This document shows, piece by piece, positions 26,126 to 34,070 of a stretch of 34,070 nucleotides of DNA. The notes under the pieces are model-generated. The model saw nothing but the letters and a program-made list of their open reading frames with translations, was not told where the DNA came from and searched no databases. The stretch covers positions 1 through 34,070 of the forward strand of contig JAUUZA010000003.1 of the NCBI GenBank assembly GCA_030590165.1. Direction: 5' to 3'. Source of the DNA: Candidatus Altarchaeota archaeon (GTDB taxonomy: Archaea > SpSt-1190). The position numbers and the translations under genes are program-made. Numbering within the stretch: the stretch's first letter is position 1; every line of letters starts with the position of its first letter.

Positions 26126-26851
26126 TCAATCAATAAATGTAACAGGTCCTGTCCATTCGTAAGTTTCAGTCATTTGTGAAAGAAAATCTATATACTGTGA
26201 AAGCTCTTGGGCTTCACAATGTAATTCTCGTTCTAAACGAATAATTGGTTTTATCTTTTTTTCATGTAACATTTCAATTTCAGCCATATGATAAAATTGA
26301 GGAGATTCTACATCTTTCAATATTTGGAAACTATATCCATTTAATAAATTGTCAATAATTCCCTTTAGTTCATCTTGTTTTTCATCTTTTACAATATAAA
26401 CCATGGGCCAAAAAATTGCATTCGGGTCCCTTTCAAGACTATGTACGCCTCTAGTTGACACTAAGGGATAACGTGCAAAATTACTTTTTTTTACAATTAG
26501 ATTAGCCAAGTCATCTATAGTTTTTTGATAAGAATCCATAAGACCGTTGTCAAAGTGTAATCCATTGCCACTATCGCTTGCACCTGGAAAATATTCAATA
26601 TCTTCACCTTTTCGAATCTTTCTAACTTTCCAAGGCGAATTCATACCGTCACGGAATCCAACATACCCTCTTAAAGCTTCAACAGCTTGTTTATTCGCAA
26701 TTGTTTGAAATAGTACATAAGTGCTTTCTGGTGAGAAAACTTTTTGAAAAGCCTTTCGAACATCTCCCTTACCAAAATTCCAGTCTTCATGATATCTAAA
26801 TCCTCTTTTAATTTTTGGAATTTCAGTTAAACCACAAGTATCGCGCTTCAT
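26126..26851 (-). CDS. hypothetical protein
   Basis: 241-aa ORF, rich in aromatic and charged residues, same strand as dtxR; family not recognised. Confidence 0.7.
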   Translation of the reverse strand: MKRDTCGLTEIPKIKRGFRYHEDWNFGKGDVRKAFQKVFSPESTYVLFQTIANKQAVEALRGYVGFRDGMNSPWKVRKIRKGEDIEYFPGASDSGNGLHFDNGLMDSYQKTIDDLANLIVKKSNFARYPLVSTRGVHSLERDPNAIFWPMVYIVKDEKQDELKGIIDNLLNGYSFQILKDVESPQFYHMAEIEMLHEKKIKPIIRLERELHCEAQELSQYIDFLSQMTETYEWTGPVTFID

Positions 26852-27000
26852 ATACCCAAAAAATCATAGATACTTATAATTATTCCTACTCTCAAGTTTT
26901 AATAAAACTAATTTTAGATTATTTTGTTGTGATTGAGTTTTTTGAAACTTTCCTTTGTTAGAGAACGAAAATTGAGAGGAGCATATATACCTTTGAAATA

Positions 27001-27195
27001 ATGAGAGTTATGAAGAAAGATATTTTATTTGTTGATTGGGCGATGCTCGCAATTTTTGGTGTATTAATTTTATCTAAAATATTGAAATTTGTCACACCAC
27101 CAATACTCCAAATGAGTTTTATGGTCCTTATTGGAATACATATATTTCAACATTGGAAAATTATTGTTGCAACAGTCAAGAGAAAAAGAAAATAA
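27001..27195 (+). CDS. small membrane protein (two TM segments)
   Basis: 64 aa: DILFVDWAMLAIFGVLILSKILKF...ILQMSFMVLIGIHIFQHWKIIVATVKRKRK; immediately upstream of a radical SAM gene. Confidence 0.6.
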   Translation: MRVMKKDILFVDWAMLAIFGVLILSKILKFVTPPILQMSFMVLIGIHIFQHWKIIVATVKRKRK

Positions 27196-27234
27196 TTACA
27201 AATAAATTCAATTTGTTTTTAATTATATGTTGAG

Positions 27235-28188
27235 ATGTTAAGTGTGGGTGATGAAAAGGGTCCATACGACATGATGGACTATGTTTTACGATTAGGTATG
27301 AAGTGTAATTTTAATTGTTCTTTTTGTAATATTATGAATCATGAAAATATTCCTGAGAAGACTTTTGAGGAGGTGAAGCGTGAGGTAGAAAATTTGAATC
27401 CACATAAACTTGGGACTATTTCAATTAGTGGTGGTGAACCTACACTATCTCCTTTTTTAGGAGACTTAATTGAATATCTTTTTAATAGAGGTTTCCGTGT
27501 TAATTTACAAACTAATGCTGTTTTGATTACACCGCAGAAAGCTAAGGATTTGAAGAAAAAGGGGCTTAGTATGGTTTTTGTAAATTTTCCCTCTCACTTA
27601 CCTGAAACATATGCTCGCCTAACTGGAACTAATTTAAAAATGTTTGAAAAAGGAGTGGAAGGTATTTTGAATCTTCTTTCTGAAGACATAACTGTAATTT
27701 TGAATATTGTAATTAATCAAGAAAATTTTTCCAAACTTAATAATTATTTACAATATGTTTCAGATAAATTTTCAAAAATTAAAGAAATAAATTTTTCAGT
27801 AATACAACCTCACGGAAATGCGGCAATCAATTCACATCTTATTCCAGATTATCGTGACCTCAAACCTTTTTTTAAGTCAGCCTTCAAAACTGCTCAAAAA
27901 TTAGGTTTGAAAATTATTAATCCTTATTGTGGGCTTCCACTTTGTATGTTGTGGGACTTGTTACCTCTTGAGAATAATTCAGAGTACCTTACGGGTATGG
28001 CTGTACGTAGAACTCAGAAAGTCCCTTCCTTGATTAAAATTATTTATGAAAATAAAATTCAACCAGACAGTTGTTACGCTTGTTGTCTGAAAAATATTTG
28101 TATGGGTATTTGGAAAGCGTATTATAAAATAAAAGGTGATATTGTTGAGCCCCCTTATAGAGCGCTTAGATTTTGGCCAAAAGACTAA
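27235..28188 (+). CDS. radical SAM protein with C-terminal Cys cluster
   Basis: CNFNCSFCNIM, ISISGGEPTLSPF, NPYCGLPLC, CYACCLKNICMGIWKAYYKIKGD. Confidence 0.92.
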   Translation: MLSVGDEKGPYDMMDYVLRLGMKCNFNCSFCNIMNHENIPEKTFEEVKREVENLNPHKLGTISISGGEPTLSPFLGDLIEYLFNRGFRVNLQTNAVLITPQKAKDLKKKGLSMVFVNFPSHLPETYARLTGTNLKMFEKGVEGILNLLSEDITVILNIVINQENFSKLNNYLQYVSDKFSKIKEINFSVIQPHGNAAINSHLIPDYRDLKPFFKSAFKTAQKLGLKIINPYCGLPLCMLWDLLPLENNSEYLTGMAVRRTQKVPSLIKIIYENKIQPDSCYACCLKNICMGIWKAYYKIKGDIVEPPYRALRFWPKD

Positions 28189-28813
28189 GTTAATTAAAGT
28201 TCGATTAAACGACTCTAAACTTGAGTCTAAGATTAGAGATAAAACTCCTGATGAAAGTCAAATAATTTTTTATGGGGAAGAGTTTACTCAACACAATAAT
28301 TTTATTGAGTTGATTAATCTTACTAGACAATTGGATTACAAAATAATTGAATTGGTAACTAATGGTAAGGCTTTTTCCTCTCCAAAATTTGTAGTGAATT
28401 CGGTGTTTGCTGGAGTTACTGATATCCTGGTTAAGTTTTATTCAAGTTCTCCTGAAATCCACAATGTTTTGTCGGGTGAAGATTCTTGGTCTGATGTAGT
28501 TAAAGGATTAAAAAATATAATTAAACTTAGACAAAAAGTTTCAGTTTTTTTTAAGCCAGTTCTTTCAGTTGGAATATATCTCTCAGAAAAAAATCAAGAC
28601 ACTTTAGTATCTACATTGGAATTTTTGGAATCGTTGGAAGTGCAAGAAATTTTTATTGTAAAAGCCGGTGAGGTAGATGACCAATTGGTTAGGGACGCAC
28701 TTGTAGATAGAAAAGTTCTTACATTTACATTGGGTTTTGATACCCTTAAAGATTATCAGAAATTTAAGGAAGACGAAACGAATAGAGTGATGAAACTTTC
28801 AAGTTCAATTTAA
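28136..28813 (+). CDS. radical-SAM-like protein lacking all cysteines (putative pseudoenzyme)
   Basis: SQIIFYGEEFTQHNNFIELINLTRQLDYKIIELVTNGKAF...GVTDILVKFYSSSPEIHNVLSGEDSWSDVVKGLKNIIKL follows the radical SAM barrel pattern; no Cys in 225 aa; overlaps the 27235 gene by 53 bp. Confidence 0.65.
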   Translation: MILLSPLIERLDFGQKTKLIKVRLNDSKLESKIRDKTPDESQIIFYGEEFTQHNNFIELINLTRQLDYKIIELVTNGKAFSSPKFVVNSVFAGVTDILVKFYSSSPEIHNVLSGEDSWSDVVKGLKNIIKLRQKVSVFFKPVLSVGIYLSEKNQDTLVSTLEFLESLEVQEIFIVKAGEVDDQLVRDALVDRKVLTFTLGFDTLKDYQKFKEDETNRVMKLSSSI

Positions 28814-28859
28814 AAAAAGTAATTTCTACGCATAAATATTTCCAAACTTCAATTGTTTT

Positions 28860-29771
28860 GTGTGGTTACTCATTATTGGGCTTGTGTTTCTAATTTTGGG
28901 TGCAGAATTTGCTGGTCGTGGAGCAAAAAGTACGGCTCTTGCGCTTGGAATTGCACCTTTATTCATAAGTCTAACTCTCACAACAATTTCAACTTCAATG
29001 CCTGAGCTTGCGATTTCCATTACATCGGCGATTGAGAGCCTTAGCGGCCCAAGTCTTCCTGGTTTTATTTTTGCTACTGCAGTAGGTTCAATGATATTTC
29101 AGGGAACCTTGTCTTTAGGTGTTCTTGGATTATTCAGAAAGTTTGAATTTGCAAAGCGAGTAAAAGTTGATTTATTGGCTTCCATTATTGCCTCATTTTT
29201 ATTATTGATAGTATCCAGCGATGGATTAATTGATAGATGGGATGGTGCCTTATTGCTCTTATTTGAGATAATGTATATGAATAATATTATACAATCAGTT
29301 AGGAGAAAATCAGGAAAGAAATTAGAAAGGATACCTGTTCTTAAGGCGTTTAAAGGAATAGTATTTTTAATTTTTGGAATTGTTGTAATGATTTTTGCAT
29401 CAAAAATGGTTGTTAGTGGTGCTATCGATTTATCATTTTCATTTGGTTTGAGTGAGGAGCATATTGGGTTGTTTGCTGGTTATGGAACAAGTTTTCCTGA
29501 ACTTTTCTTTTCAATTACCGCACTTTTTATGGGGATGGAAAATGCGGCAATAGGAAATTTAATTGGGAGTAATTCATACATTATAACTGCACCAATTGGA
29601 ATTGCTGCCCTAATTTCTCCACAGAAGGCAAATATTTATATGGCTGCTTATGCCTTTGCTGCAAGTTTGATTGCATATTTCCTCTTGAGAGATGGAAAAA
29701 TGAATAAGAAAAAGGCAGTTTTGTTTATGGCTTCTTCAGTACCCTTTATTATGATGATGGGGATGCTTTAG
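28860..29771 (+). CDS. sodium/calcium exchanger-like (CaCA) membrane protein
   Basis: Alpha repeats GAEFAGRGAKSTALALGIAPLFISLTLTTISTSMPELAISITSA and GYGTSFPELFFSITALFMGMENAAIGNLIGSNSYI; GTG start. Confidence 0.85.
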   Translation: MWLLIIGLVFLILGAEFAGRGAKSTALALGIAPLFISLTLTTISTSMPELAISITSAIESLSGPSLPGFIFATAVGSMIFQGTLSLGVLGLFRKFEFAKRVKVDLLASIIASFLLLIVSSDGLIDRWDGALLLLFEIMYMNNIIQSVRRKSGKKLERIPVLKAFKGIVFLIFGIVVMIFASKMVVSGAIDLSFSFGLSEEHIGLFAGYGTSFPELFFSITALFMGMENAAIGNLIGSNSYIITAPIGIAALISPQKANIYMAAYAFAASLIAYFLLRDGKMNKKKAVLFMASSVPFIMMMGML

Positions 29772-30100
29772 TATTTTTCTTTGAAAAGATTTTTATTATC
29801 ATAAACTTTTCCTGAAAAATCGAGTAGAGAAGTTTCCTTATTTGGAAGAAGTGTAAAGTCTAAACCCTTCAAAAGTTTACTTGATTCTTTTTTTGAATAA
29901 GGCAATAAAACACCATCAAGGCCCTCATTATTCAATTTTTCAATTAATTTAATAAATTCTTTTTTTGGGAGATTTTCTGAGTAATCAATACATGCAACAC
30001 TAAAGTGTCTGTTCCCACGAATTGATGAAGCCACATCACGATATGTTTCAATAGTATATTCTATATTTCCAAAAGTTAAGCCGTATTGAATTTCGGGCAT
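29768..30100 (-). CDS. hypothetical protein
   Basis: 110-aa ORF, convergent with the exchanger gene; family not recognised. Confidence 0.5.
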   Translation of the reverse strand: MPEIQYGLTFGNIEYTIETYRDVASSIRGNRHFSVACIDYSENLPKKEFIKLIEKLNNEGLDGVLLPYSKKESSKLLKGLDFTLLPNKETSLLDFSGKVYDNKNLFKEKY

Positions 30101-30153
30101 GTAGTTACTATTTTGGGGTTATTAATAATAGTTTCTTCTTAGTTACTTTTGAT

Positions 30154-30654
30154 TTATTCTTCAAATTTTTTCACTAAGCTAAAATTTTCCAAGAGTTCTT
30201 TTGAGAATATTTTGAATAATTCTTTTGCGATAAGTCCAGTACTTCTAACAGAATGAAATACAAATGCAATTGCTAAAGGGGTTGTCAGAATAAACCCAAA
30301 TATTCCTAAAATTTTTAAGATGAGTCCCCCTTTTAATAATGAATAAAATTGTGTTAGTAAAAGTGGCAGAAGATATGAAGAGAGAACTGTCAAAAAAAGT
30401 TTTTTTTGTATATGAATTTTTTTATTTTTTGTTGTGATTAGTTCATTCTCAGCAAATTGTAAAAGTTTTGAAAACATTTCACAAGCAAGGACGGGGAGAA
30501 TAAAATAAGCGAGAGTTGTAAATGGGGGTATCTTTAGATAATACATAGTTGGAATAAGTGTGATTAAAACGAGTAAGAAAAAAACACTTAAATTGAATGA
30601 AAGAAGTCCAAGTGTTTTTAGTCTTTTTAACCAGCTTTTCCTGCCCATATACAC
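30154..30654 (-). CDS. multi-TM membrane protein
   Basis: About four hydrophobic segments (LSVFFLLVLITLIPTMYYL, LAYFILPVLACEMF, LTVLSSYLLPLLLTQF, ILGIFGFILTTPLAIAFVF). Confidence 0.6.
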   Translation of the reverse strand: MYMGRKSWLKRLKTLGLLSFNLSVFFLLVLITLIPTMYYLKIPPFTTLAYFILPVLACEMFSKLLQFAENELITTKNKKIHIQKKLFLTVLSSYLLPLLLTQFYSLLKGGLILKILGIFGFILTTPLAIAFVFHSVRSTGLIAKELFKIFSKELLENFSLVKKFEE

Positions 30655-30721
30655 TTCTTGATTTTGAAATATTTATGATTTTAAAAGATAGTTTTTTAAT
30701 TCTTAGAGCTGTTACTTCATA

Positions 30722-31906
30722 ATGGTAAGTTTATTGAGTGTGTCTCAACGAGAAGAAAATAGTAAGAAACTTACTTATTTGAATCAATTTGTAAATACAT
30801 TAAATTCAGAGTATTTTGATATTTTACAGAAGATTCCGTTTTCAAGTATAATAATAGAGGATGGCTCTGATTGTTATCCACAATGTAAAATTTGTTGTTA
30901 TCGAGATGGTTCAAAGAAAAAAACACAATCTTCAAAAAAACTTTTTGAAACTATAATGAAACAAATTCCAGAGACAGAAATTGAAAGTCTTTTTCTTACT
31001 GATGGCGAACCCTTTCAAAACAAAAAGCGATTGGAAAAAATAGTTAAAATTACTAAAAAACTTCCACTTGATATTTACTCGAGTGGATTTTTTGCAACAA
31101 ATGTTAAAGCCGCAACTGAAGTTCTAACTGGAATTAAGGAGGCCGGATTTACAACAAATGCAGTTCCAAGACGTTCTTTCAAAGGTCAAGACCATAATTT
31201 ATTATCTATTTCTGCTGATGAGTATCACTTAAATTCATTTTCAACCGCTCGAAATTTTGTTAAAGCTTTTGATAAAGTTTTTGATGAAAAGGTAAGTATT
31301 GAAGATTTATTTAGTGGTGAATTTTATACACCACATCATCTAATGATTACAACTACATATGATGGTGAGCAAAAAAAACCACATGAGCTTAATAGTATTC
31401 GGGATGAATTAATTGAACCACTTAAAAAATCATTTGATGGTAAGTATATTACTTTTGGAAACCCAGGTGAAGGATATTTAATTTTAGGGGACCTTGTTGT
31501 ACTCTTACGTTCTCGAGTTTTGAGGCCGTGGGGAAAAGCAAAAAATATTATGGAAGAAAAGCCTAGGCGAGAGTTTAATCCAAAAGATATTGAATGTCCA
31601 ATAAATTTATTACCTCAACTTTATCTCACTTCAACTGGTGACCTTTATCACGCCATTGATTATGTATGTTTAGCTCCTGGAAGAAAAATGGGAAATATTT
31701 ATGAGGGGCCCTTGAATGAATTAATTTCAGACTTCAAAAAAACTCCGATTTTTAAAATGGAAAGACAGGGAGGAGTAAAGGGAGTTTATTCTTGGTTGTA
31801 TAAAAATGGAGTAAGACTTTCAGGGACTATTGATTGTGATGTGTGTAAACAAATTTACGGTGATGCTACTTTCATAAATGATTTGAACAAAAAACTGGAG
31901 AATTAA
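30722..31906 (+). CDS. radical SAM-like protein, atypical
   Basis: CYPQCKICCYRDG (CxxxCxxC), LFLTDGEPF in the GGEP position, extra C-terminal cysteines (YVCLAPG, IDCDVCKQ). Confidence 0.75.
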   Translation: MVSLLSVSQREENSKKLTYLNQFVNTLNSEYFDILQKIPFSSIIIEDGSDCYPQCKICCYRDGSKKKTQSSKKLFETIMKQIPETEIESLFLTDGEPFQNKKRLEKIVKITKKLPLDIYSSGFFATNVKAATEVLTGIKEAGFTTNAVPRRSFKGQDHNLLSISADEYHLNSFSTARNFVKAFDKVFDEKVSIEDLFSGEFYTPHHLMITTTYDGEQKKPHELNSIRDELIEPLKKSFDGKYITFGNPGEGYLILGDLVVLLRSRVLRPWGKAKNIMEEKPRREFNPKDIECPINLLPQLYLTSTGDLYHAIDYVCLAPGRKMGNIYEGPLNELISDFKKTPIFKMERQGGVKGVYSWLYKNGVRLSGTIDCDVCKQIYGDATFINDLNKKLEN

Positions 31907-31929
31907 GTTTCTGTTAAACACTTTCTTTT

Positions 31930-33021
31930 TTATTTTTTTAATTTTACTACAGTCTCAAAATGTTTTGTCTGTGGAAATAAATCAAACAAAGTAATATCAT
32001 CAATGACAAAACCTTGACTTAATAATTGTTTAATTTCTTTTGCGAGTGTTTCAGCATTACAAGAAATGTAAATTATATTTTTTGTTAACTTACCTATTTT
32101 TTTTATCTGAATCCCAACCCCACTTCTTGGTGGGTCAAGAATAATTGTGCTATATTTAATTGAACAATCTTTCAAGAATAATTGAACATCTTGATGGAGT
32201 GTTTGGCATTCCATTTCATTCGCTTCTAAATTTTTTATTAAGAGTTGGTGGCTTTTTCTATTTCCTTCAACTGCCAGAACTTTTTTTGTTTTTTCTAAAA
32301 TAGGTATAGTGAAATTTCCGTTTCCTGCATATAGTTCAAGAATTTTCCCTTTTCCAATAAAAGATTTTACATGATTTACAAGTAATTTATTTGTTCCGAA
32401 ATTTGATTGAACAAATCCAGATGGATGATAGGACAAAATAAAATCATCAACAAAATAATGTGCTTCGTCTTGAGTAAGAGTTTGTGTGGGTTCATCTAGT
32501 CCCCAGCATTCTCCTTTTTCATGGTCTTTGGAAAGGAGGGAATGAAATTTTTTATGAAGAACATAACATTCTTTAATTGGAATTATTTCGTTACTTTTTT
32601 TTGCTGAGAGTCCATTACCTGGGAAACGAATTTTACACCTATAATTAAATTCTTGAGTTGAAGGAACGATATTAATTTTTTTTATTTGGATTTGTTGTTT
32701 GTTGAAAGCATATTGTAATAATTGTTTTTTTTGTTTGAGTTGTTCCTTATATGAAACATGAAGCCAATCACAAGCCCCACATTTTCCAAAATGTTGACAA
32801 GGTGGAGTAATTCTTGATGGTGATGGTTTAATAATTTCAATAAGTTCAGCTTCAAAATATACCTTACTTTGATTTGTAATTTTTACTTTGATTATGTCAC
32901 CAGGTACAGTAAGTGGAACAAAAACTGCACGATTAGTATCAGCTTTGAAGAAACCAACACCTGTCCCACTACTTGTGAGGTTCTTAATGGTGATTGTAAT
33001 TTCGTCTCCAATGTTAATCAT
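31930..33021 (-). CDS. TRAM domain-containing TrmA/RlmD-type RNA (uracil-5-)-methyltransferase
   Basis: N-terminal TRAM (GDEITITIKNLTSSGTGVGFF), Fe-S CxxxxxCGACDWLHVSYKEQLKQK, ILELYAGNGNFTIPI, IILDPPRSGVG, IIYISCNAETLAKE. Confidence 0.92.
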   Translation of the reverse strand: MINIGDEITITIKNLTSSGTGVGFFKADTNRAVFVPLTVPGDIIKVKITNQSKVYFEAELIEIIKPSPSRITPPCQHFGKCGACDWLHVSYKEQLKQKKQLLQYAFNKQQIQIKKINIVPSTQEFNYRCKIRFPGNGLSAKKSNEIIPIKECYVLHKKFHSLLSKDHEKGECWGLDEPTQTLTQDEAHYFVDDFILSYHPSGFVQSNFGTNKLLVNHVKSFIGKGKILELYAGNGNFTIPILEKTKKVLAVEGNRKSHQLLIKNLEANEMECQTLHQDVQLFLKDCSIKYSTIILDPPRSGVGIQIKKIGKLTKNIIYISCNAETLAKEIKQLLSQGFVIDDITLFDLFPQTKHFETVVKLKK

Positions 33022-33022
33022 A

Positions 33023-33095
33023 TAGCCCCTTCCGGATTCGAACCGGAGTCACGAGATTCAGAGTCTCGTATGCTGGACCACTACACTAAGGGGCT
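33023..33095 (-). tRNA. tRNA-Gln (CTG)
   Basis: Reverse complement: acceptor agcccct/aggggct; anticodon arm cgaga-ctCTGaa-tctcg; GGTTCGAATCC. Confidence 0.94.
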
Positions 33096-33128
33096 GGCAT
33101 ACTTATTTTGTTCTTTCTTTTTTAATAA

Positions 33129-34070
33129 TTAAGGAATTATCTCACACGAGTTAAATTCATGAAAATCGAAGTCGTTTTGGTCTATTACTTGGTTTTCAAT
33201 TAATTTTTTAATTTTAGGTAATCTCTCTTGCAACGCAAGAATCAGGTTTTGAATAGTTTTTTTGACCTGTAGATATCCCTCATCTCCCCACAATTTCGTT
33301 TTGTTTGCAAATAGACAGCGACCGCCACATTGTTCAAAAATATCACAGCTTGTGCAGGGTTCTCCAACTTCAATTTTTTTTAGATTATTTGGATTTGAGT
33401 TTGAGATGTTTCCAACATAAAATTCTTTCATCCCACTCATTGCAACACAGGGGGAAATATTTCCATCTGTTAGTATGGCATATTGAGTAAGTCCGGCACC
33501 ACACCTAAGTTTTGACTTGCGATTTTCAAGTAAAGATTTTGTAATTCCTATGAATGGATAAATTTTCCACACTATTCCTTTTTTCATTTCTTCAATCCAC
33601 AAGTCAATAAGTTCTTGAATATTTTGATTATATTTTTTACTCCACTCTTCAAAGTTTCTAAATTTGAGGTCTTCCCAAAACATAGCATTTAATTGCCAAT
33701 GAAAGGAGTCAAACAAATTTAATTTAATGAGATGAAGAACTTCTTCTTTAATATTAACAGGTTCCATTACAGTCATTCGTGCTATAATTTCTCCCTTGAA
33801 TTTTTCTTTCTTTAACCACTTGGCACTTTCAATAACTTTGTTATAAACATTTTTTCCTCTAAAATAATCTGTTGTTTCCTTTTTTCCATCTATTGATATT
33901 AAGATGGTGTCAAGTTTGTGGATGTCGTTACCTAACTTTTTAAGGTGAAGTCCATTTGTTTGAAGAATAAATTTTGCATTTATTTTCTTCAAAATTTCAT
34001 GTATAAGTTTAAGTCTAAGTAAGGGTTCTCCCCCATAAAATATTAACCAAGGGTTGGGGTCTTTTTCAAT
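33129..34070 (-). CDS. radical SAM/SPASM protein (5' end outside window)
   Basis: Frame stays open to the window edge: IEKDPNPWLIFYGGEPLLRLKLIHEILKKINAKFILQTNG (TTG at 33992 is internal); SPASM CGAGLTQYAILTDGNISPCVAM...CTSCDIFEQCGGRCLF. Confidence 0.9.
   Translation of the reverse strand: MEKDPNPWLIFYGGEPLLRLKLIHEILKKINAKFILQTNGLHLKKLGNDIHKLDTILISIDGKKETTDYFRGKNVYNKVIESAKWLKKEKFKGEIIARMTVMEPVNIKEEVLHLIKLNLFDSFHWQLNAMFWEDLKFRNFEEWSKKYNQNIQELIDLWIEEMKKGIVWKIYPFIGITKSLLENRKSKLRCGAGLTQYAILTDGNISPCVAMSGMKEFYVGNISNSNPNNLKKIEVGEPCTSCDIFEQCGGRCLFANKTKLWGDEGYLQVKKTIQNLILALQERLPKIKKLIENQVIDQNDFDFHEFNSCEIIP

Noticed and set aside
32869-33132. 87-aa plus-strand ORF
   Set aside because: Overlaps tRNA-Gln and the TRAM methyltransferase; IAPSGFEPESRDSESRMLDHYTKG is translated tRNA sequence.
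33129-33992. Track start TTG 33992 as the true start
   Set aside because: The frame stays open to 34070 and encodes the GGEP region of a radical SAM protein.
1-34070. CRISPR arrays, rRNA genes, transposases/integrases
   Set aside because: No regularly spaced repeats, rRNA-like stretches or recombinase motifs were seen.

Overview
AT-rich archaeal chromosome segment. Markers are Rad50 with a zinc hook, the archaeal beta-CASP nuclease aCPSF1 next to proteasome beta, eS17, and tRNAs without encoded CCA. The lineage is probably DPANN-like, but I cannot prove that from this window. About 40 CDS and 8 tRNA genes (Glu, Ser, Leu, Pro, Asp, Ala, Thr, Gln) are supportable. Ordinary parts: rad50, Nudix, methyltransferases, aCPSF1-psmB, eS17, S66 peptidase, dolichol/phytol-kinase-like protein, a feoA-feoB-feoC-like/DtxR iron module and a TRAM-TrmA/RlmD-like methyltransferase. 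Less ordinary parts: (i) a stand-alone protein resembling OspF/SpvC phosphothreonine lyases and the lyase domain of LanL/LanKC lanthipeptide synthetases (16393-17187, -); (ii) a compact minus-strand cassette of GbsR/MarR-like regulator, radical SAM protein and an un-tracked 43-aa hydrophobic peptide (20096-20227), with a perfect Shine-Dalgarno, a terminator hairpin and two matching operator-like palindromes; (iii) a radical SAM gene overlapping a cysteine-free radical-SAM-like gene; (iv) several apparent pseudoenzymes (phosphohexomutase with catalytic Ser->Asp, HIT protein with catalytic His->Phe, CaCA exchanger without the acidic residues); (v) tRNA-Thr fragments on both sides of an intact tRNA-Thr. 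All family calls come from reading motifs by eye; no database search was run.
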